Shown: piece after piece, positions 59,283 to 64,000 of the stretch
Numbering within the stretch: position 1 is the stretch's first letter
Layout of the letters: each line of letters opens with the position of its first letter
From: Serratia rubidaea
GTDB taxonomy: Bacteria > Pseudomonadota > Gammaproteobacteria > Enterobacterales > Enterobacteriaceae
Reading direction: 5' to 3'
Length of the DNA: 64,000 nt
NCBI GenBank assembly: GCA_901472405.1
Contig: LR590463.1
Span: 4,836,001 to 4,900,000 of the forward strand
Translations under genes and position numbers: made by a program
The notes under the pieces: model-generated
Seen by the model: only the letters and a program-made list of their open reading frames with translations
Told to the model about the DNA's origin: nothing
The model's database searches: none

Positions 59283-59671
59283 TTAGTTATCACCTAATAT
59301 TAGAGGCTTATCAAACAATGCTATTCTCTTCGGATTCTTTGGATCATACTTTATTGTTGTTCCATTACCGGGAGAAAACCGCTCTATCTCTTCGAAAGAA
59401 AGCGCTTTTGTTAGACTCGACTCAACTTCTACATTATCCATAGTTTTAAACCTAAACGTTAATTTATATATAGGTTTATTCCCCCCCAATAACTTGTTTG
59501 GCTGGATGAAATAATATCGGCGTTAACTGCAAGGCCATTTTTTATAACATCGCTTTGCATTGCTCCATTTTTAAACTGGGGAATAATATCACAATATAAA
59601 AAACGCCCAATAGAAAATACAGCAACAACACCTAATAAAACCTTAAATATTGTGCTTACCATATCCCACAT
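59283..59671 (-). CDS. Array protein, family B (copy 2; one missing base)
   Basis: One base is missing in or near the run of seven Cs at 59481-59487. Restored, the protein has 129 residues: helix IFKVLLGVVAVFSIGRFLY, then QFKNGAMQSDVIKNG, GNKPIYKLTFRFKTMDN and tail TTIKYDPKNPKRIALF. It is a close paralogue of 56172-56558. SD AGGATAGG precedes the ATG. Confidence 0.78.
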
Positions 59672-59775
59672 AGCCTATCCTATAAAATCAGAGTTAGTAA
59701 AATCTGACTTAGATTAATATTACTATGATAAATAAAATTTTAAGCCTAGTAGAATTCCCAGCAACTCCTCCAGTT

Positions 59776-59844
59776 CCACCAATAAGGTGATTATTACCCT
59801 GCCAGCGTTAATATGCCAAGATGCAGGGTTTTGATAATTTTCAA
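59776..59844 (-). pseudogene. Remnant of a DUF2169 gene start
   Basis: The minus strand from 59844 reads TTGAAAATTATCAAAACCC, which aligns with the first codons of the DUF2169 fusion at 55453 (ATGAAAATTATCAAACCCC). It then has CTGCATCTTGGCATATTAA, a gap of about ten bases, CGCTGGCAGGG and a CACCTT-containing tail, all in the same order as the intact gene. The similarity ends after about 70 bases. The initiator has become TTG, and no protein is expected. Confidence 0.75.
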
Positions 59845-59932
59845 GATATAGCCTTTCATTTACGATAAACTTGCGGCTATATGATTTTGTCTAACCTTTA
59901 TTAGTAATAATATAAAAATTGAAATTTTTATT

Positions 59933-60315
59933 TCACTCAAAATCAATACCAATAACTGCTATTTTTTTTGGAGGAACCCCTTGATACTTTATTGTTAGAT
60001 TCAATCCTTTCTTTAACTTACTTGCTTCTGACACCTTGACAACTGCCGCAGCATTATATTTTTTTTGTACCACCATCTAAATCGCACTCAAAAGTAAACG
60101 AATAGAAATAATCAATATTGTGTTTTGCCTGTAACTGTTTCCACGAGACCAATTTAGCAGAGGCCACATCTCCATTCCATAAGTTTTGGCTACTCCAGTT
60201 TTTTTATCTCCTCCTGTCCTTCTTTATTTACTTTAATCCCTTTAAAAGAGACAAACACAATAATTATTGCAACTATCCAAACAGCCATAGATGCATACTC
60301 TGAGATAAAACTCAC
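59933..60315 (-). CDS. Array protein, family A (copy 3; two extra bases)
   Basis: Two A runs (T runs at 60200-60206 and 60059-60066) are each one base too long. Corrected, the protein has 126 residues starting from GTG at 60315 with GGAGG nearby. It has helix MAVWIVAIIIVFVSF, then SWKQLQAKHNIDYFYSFTFE and LTIKYQGVPPKKIAVIGIDF. It is very close to 62911-63291, the copy on the other side of vgrG. An in-frame ATG at 60330 would overlap the vgrG stop. Confidence 0.78.
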
Positions 60316-60326
60316 ATATCCTCCTT

Positions 60327-62590
60327 TCATATAAAAATATGTATTGCACTAAGAGCAACGTTCTGCAATGAATTTTCTATTCGACTAAGAGATCGTACAT
60401 AATTCATAGGTTCAGTAACTACACTAGTTAGAGATGTCGATATAGTCAGGGGAGTCCAACTGATTGCAGATCCATTTAATGAGACACTAACCCCCGTTAC
60501 AGCTGCATTTACCGATTTAAACGAAGTATGATCCTTTATAAACTCATTAACTTTGCTAGATTTTATTTCTTTATTTTTATCATTATGAACAAAGTCCGGT
60601 GTATCTATAAAAACTTTAGAAGTACTACTTATTTTTATTAGATTAGGACTAGAGATATGTATTTCACCATTAGTAACATCCTGCGTCCAGTCACCACCAT
60701 TGACATTAACGGTTAACCCACCATCAGTAATGGTTTCCGTCTTGCCACCAGCTTTGATATTAGTGACCTGCCCACTATCAAAATCCTGCGTGATCTTGCC
60801 GGTTACATGATGTGTTTCATCGCCAGTAATGGTGGTATCACGCTTATCTTTAACCTTGACCAGATCACCACCGCTGGTGATCTCAAGATCGCGGGCCATT
60901 GGTGATCGTCGTTTTTTCACCGTCTTTAAAGGTTTTCGTTTCCTTTTTATCCACCGTCGTGGTGCGGGTAGCGTGATAATTAAAGACCGCATCCCCCGTT
61001 ACGTCATCCTTCTGCTCTTTAAGAATGGTGGTGGTGCGAGTACCATCGATCGTCACATCTTTATTATTCTCTACCGAAACCCGCATATCTTTTTCCGCAT
61101 GCATCGACAGCATTTCGGCACCGGGTTTATCTTCAAAATAGAGATGGCTGGAATTATCAAGATGCCCGTCTTTACTGCGGGTCATAAAGCCCATCTGGGT
61201 GGCCGCTTGCCGGCAGCGCCCACGGCGGCATGCTGGCTTCGTTATATACCCTGCCCGTCACGATTGGGCGGTCCGGATCGCCGTTGATAAAGTCGATCAC
61301 CACTTCGTCACCAACGCGCGGGATCTGCACGCCGCCAAACCCCTGACCGGCCCAGGCGCTGGAAACGCGCACCCAGCCCGAACTGGTGTCATCGCCATTC
61401 GCCAGACGGTCCCAGTGGAACTTCACCTTCACCCGGCCGTATTTATCGGTCCAGATGGATTCGCCCTGCGGCCCCACTACCTTCGCGGTCTGCGGGCCGT
61501 AGGTACGCGGCCAAGGCGTCGCCTGCTCCGGGCGGAATACGACGGAGGATGGGATCACCGAAAAGTCCAGCCGGTGAACGCTTCCCCCGCTGTCGCCGCT
61601 GGCATAGCGGTTCTCTTCAAACTGGTAGTGCACCGCCGTAGTCAGATACTCGCCGTTATCGCTGAAGAATGGCGCGTTCAGCAGTGCAAAGGTGTAACCC
61701 GGCGCCAGCCCAACGGCAGTGCCAGTTCCCTGTATCTGCTGGTGATCCACCTGCCAGCGTTCCTGACGGATGCGGGCATAGAACTCGCCGTGGCCATGTT
61801 CCACATAGCGTCCCGGCCAGTCGTAAACATCGATGCTGCCCGGTGACGGCGAGGCCGGATTCTGACGCGCCTGGAACAGCCAGGCGTTGGGCTTGCGGAA
61901 ATCGTAGTCGTCCAGGCTGTAGATGCCCGGTGTGACGCTGTCTTCCAGCGCCCACTGGCTGATGCCCTCTTCGTCGGTACTGCCGCCGGAAGGCGTAACA
62001 TGGTAGGGAATACTCTCGTAACCGCTGAACGGCTGCTGTTGCAGCGGGGCATCCGTCAACACCAGGGTGTGTTTGTCCGCCTCATGGCTGAAGTGATAGG
62101 CAATGCCCTCCAGCTCCATCAAACGGCTGATAAACGCCAGGCTGCTCTCCTGATACTGCACGCAGTATTCCCATGGGCGATAGCTGCCCGTCAGCCGATC
62201 TTCCACATTCACCTGGCTTTCGCCCAGCAGACTCTTCACGATCTGCGGCACCGTCTGGCCCTGGAAAATACGCAGGTTACGGTCGCGCTTCATCGGCCAC
62301 AGATCCGGCTCCATCGTCAGGCGGTATTCCGCATAGCGGGTACCGGACAGTTCCACCGCATTGACCGCCACGCGGGTTATCTTGCCGTTCAGGTAGCGTT
62401 TACCCATCAGAGAACGCGTCGGGATAGTCACCGTAATCGGCTGCCCCAACAGGCTGCTGCGATCGATACGTGCATCAGTACTCAGCAACGTTACGTTCAG
62501 TTCAAACGGCTCCGATAACGCCTCGCGCCCGGAGAGTTTCCAGAAAAGCAGCCCGGGGATGGGTAGCTGAACGGTAATGCGATCTAACAT
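60327..62590 (-). CDS. vgrG: VgrG, T6SS spike protein (two extra bases)
   Basis: 753 residues after removing one base near 61207-61208 and one near 60893-60895. It contains the gp27-like hub (MLDRITVQLPIPGLLFWKLS onward), the gp5-type OB fold with GPQGESIWTDKYGRVKVKFH and GVQIPRVGDEVVIDFINGDP, then a repetitive beta-helix (DUF2345-like, many T-x-T and D-V-T steps). The tail has a short hydrophobic TGVSVSLNGSAISWTPLT segment and no recognisable toxin domain. It trimerises at the tip of the Hcp tube and carries the DUF4150 cap. AAGGA lies before the ATG. Confidence 0.95.
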
Positions 62591-62910
62591 GACGGTAGTC
62601 CTTTGCCTGACAACGGTAATGCGATAGTAAAGAATCGCCTTTATATCAGGATAGGGCACGATAGTGAAATATAGAATCAGAATATGATGAATATCGTCAC
62701 GTTTATTTATAACACTATAAAGATCGGGTGTTTTGCTCCGCGTAACTATCGATAACATAGGTCAATAACCGCATCCCGCAGCACCGGCCACCTGTAATAT
62801 AAGGATAACGCTATGCGCTACGTATGTTATTCAAGCAGTTGGTAAACAGTGTACGATATAGCGATGCAGCTTACTGAAGACAGTAAAATGCGGTATTAAC
62901 ACGTTATTGC
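62591..62910. other. Gap upstream of vgrG
   Basis: 320 bases with no gene. The composition changes from backbone-like near vgrG to AT-rich toward the family A genes. It probably holds the vgrG promoter, but no pair of promoter boxes is convincing. Confidence 0.5.
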
Positions 62911-63291
62911 TCAGTCAAAATCAACGCCAATAACGGCGATTTTCTTAGGGGGTACGCCTTGATGCTTTATCGTCACGACTAACCCTTTCCGCAATTTGCC
63001 AACCTCCGAAGCTTTAACCACTCCTGCAGCGCTGTACTGCTTTAAGCTACCGTCCAACTCGCTTTCAACAGTAAACGAGTAGAAGTAATCAATATTGTGT
63101 GTCGCCTGCAGCTGTTTCCATGAGATGAGTCTGGCAGTGGTGACACTACCTTTCCATAAATCTCTACCAATCCAATTTTTAATTTCTTTAATGTCGTCCT
63201 TTTGACCTCTAAGTCCCCTTATAGAAATAAAAACAAGAATAAAGATAACTGACCACGCAAAGATAAACGGATGCTCTGAGATAAAACCCAT
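62911..63291 (-). CDS. Array protein, family A (copy 2)
   Basis: 126 residues from ATG at 63291, which has AAGAAGG upstream; the frame is open ten codons further. Helix FIFAWSVIFILVFISI, RGLRGQKDDIKEIKNWIG, then SWKQLQATHNIDYFYSFTVE and VTIKHQGVPPKKIAVIGVDF. It is almost the twin of 59933-60315. Unbroken, so it shows what the intact protein looks like. Its start lies 26 bases after the stop of copy 1. Confidence 0.82.
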   Translation of the reverse strand: MGFISEHPFIFAWSVIFILVFISIRGLRGQKDDIKEIKNWIGRDLWKGSVTTARLISWKQLQATHNIDYFYSFTVESELDGSLKQYSAAGVVKASEVGKLRKGLVVTIKHQGVPPKKIAVIGVDFD

Positions 63292-63317
63292 AAAAACCTT
63301 CTTATGTGAGAAATTAC

Positions 63318-63707
63318 TCACCCATAATCAACAGACATTACTGAAATTTTTCCTGGCGGAACCCCATCATATTTAATGATGATCGGTAAGCCTGGTTTTA
63401 ATTTAGGAACCTCTGATACCCTAACGACTGAAGCAGCACTATACTGTTTATTTTCCCCATCAATATTCATCTCAAAGGTGAAGACAAAATAATAGTCAAG
63501 ATTATTAGTTGCGTTAGTCTGCCGCCAACTTACCAATAATGCTTCTTTTATCTCACCTTTCCATCTGTCTTTACTTAACCAGTGTTTTATTTTGCTAAGA
63601 TCATCTCCCTGTCCCTTCAGCCCTCTTAGCGTTCCAAAAATCATCAAAAACGTTAAGGCAAGCGCTGCCATAATGATCAGCCCTGAATATTGACTAATAA
63701 AACTCAC
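63318..63707 (-). CDS. Array protein, family A (copy 1)
   Basis: 129 residues from a GTG at 63707 with GGAGGT close by. Helix GLIIMAALALTFLMIFGTL, RGLKGQGDDLSKIKHWLSKD, then SWRQTNATNNLDYYFVFTFE and IIIKYDGVPPGKISVMSVDY. Domain order and tail are as in copies 2 and 3 but the sequence is more diverged. Confidence 0.82.
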   Translation of the reverse strand: MSFISQYSGLIIMAALALTFLMIFGTLRGLKGQGDDLSKIKHWLSKDRWKGEIKEALLVSWRQTNATNNLDYYFVFTFEMNIDGENKQYSAASVVRVSEVPKLKPGLPIIIKYDGVPPGKISVMSVDYG

Positions 63708-63799
63708 TCTACCTCCCAGTAAATGTCAGATATATACAGACATGTTCTGTTAATGTTCGTTCCACCGGCTTAGCACCCATGCCCACATACAACAGAATA

Positions 63800-64000
63800 C
63801 TAGTTATTAACATTGCCAACAACAATGATATTCTGCGGATTGCTCCTTTGGTATTTTATAGTAATCAATTTACCTGGTTTATATTCTTCAGCATAAAATG
63901 CCGAAATATTAATATCTTTATTGGTGGATATTTTTTCATCTCCAATGGTAAACTCGATTAATAATGAAATAAACAGACGCCCATCTGCAGTTTGGTTATC
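63800..64000 (-). CDS. Array protein, family G (cut by the window end)
   Basis: The last 66 residues of a protein whose start lies beyond base 64000. It includes LFISLLIEFTIGDEKIS and the tail KPGKLITIKYQRSNPQNIIV, the shared I-x-Y-x4-P-x2-I module. The array therefore continues past the window. Confidence 0.7.
   Translation of the reverse strand, partial: DNQTADGRLFISLLIEFTIGDEKISTNKDINISAFYAEEYKPGKLITIKYQRSNPQNIIVVGNVNN

Noticed and set aside
60327..60700. VgrG C-terminal tail as an evolved effector domain
   Set aside because: About 100 residues of hydrophobic and Ser/Thr-rich sequence with no catalytic motif; similar tails are common on VgrGs without fused toxins.

Overview
The window is about 64 kb of chromosome from a gamma-proteobacterium of the Enterobacterales, most likely Serratia. 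The proteins are close to, but not identical with, those of Escherichia coli. The backbone is GC-rich, gene order largely follows E. coli (hslU-menA-rraA-zapB-glpFKX ... cpxPRA ... cysE-gpsA-secB ... gpmI-envC ... hldD-waaF-waaC ... coaD-mutM-rpmGB ... dut-slmA-pyrE-rph-yicC), and the waa locus carries waaE, wabG, wabH and wabN as in Klebsiella and Serratia. No rRNA, tRNA, CRISPR array or intact IS element was recognised.

Layout. 1-7 kb: end of hslU, menaquinone synthesis (menA), rraA, zapB, and the glycerol regulon glpF-glpK-glpX with a GlpR operator. 7-18 kb: emrD, fpr, yiiR, yiiQ, tpiA, sbp, pfkA, fieF, then the Cpx envelope-stress locus with the sRNA CpxQ in the cpxP 3' end and a perfect CpxR box. 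18-28 kb: trmL, a small palindromic insertion, the yibN-grxC-secB-gpsA-cysE operon, gpmI-envC-yibQ, and tdh/kbl. 28-43 kb: LPS core genes from hldD to waaE, then coaD. 43-51 kb: mutM, rpmGB, radC, coaBC-dut, slmA, pyrE/rph, yicC.

51-64 kb is accessory DNA, all on the minus strand: type VI secretion parts (VgrG, a DUF2169-pentapeptide fusion, a second pentapeptide protein, DUF3540, and a DUF4150 PAAR-like tip). Between and around these parts lie at least 13 small AT-rich genes for single-pass membrane proteins in seven families (called A to G here). Nearly all end in the same module, roughly I-x-Y-x4-P-x2-I. No toxin is visible. A decayed copy of the DUF2169 gene start lies inside the array, and family A members flank vgrG on both sides. 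This array is the best candidate for an undescribed system, perhaps a stockpile of T6SS immunity proteins.

A caution applies throughout. Some 40 single-base insertions or deletions, often in homopolymers, break reading frames in about 20 genes, including essential ones (coaBC) and conserved ones (glpK, tpiA, hldD, slmA, yicC). Correcting each by one base restores the usual family length, so I read most of them as sequencing errors and annotate the genes at full length. Genuine pseudogenes cannot be told apart from these errors by sequence alone.
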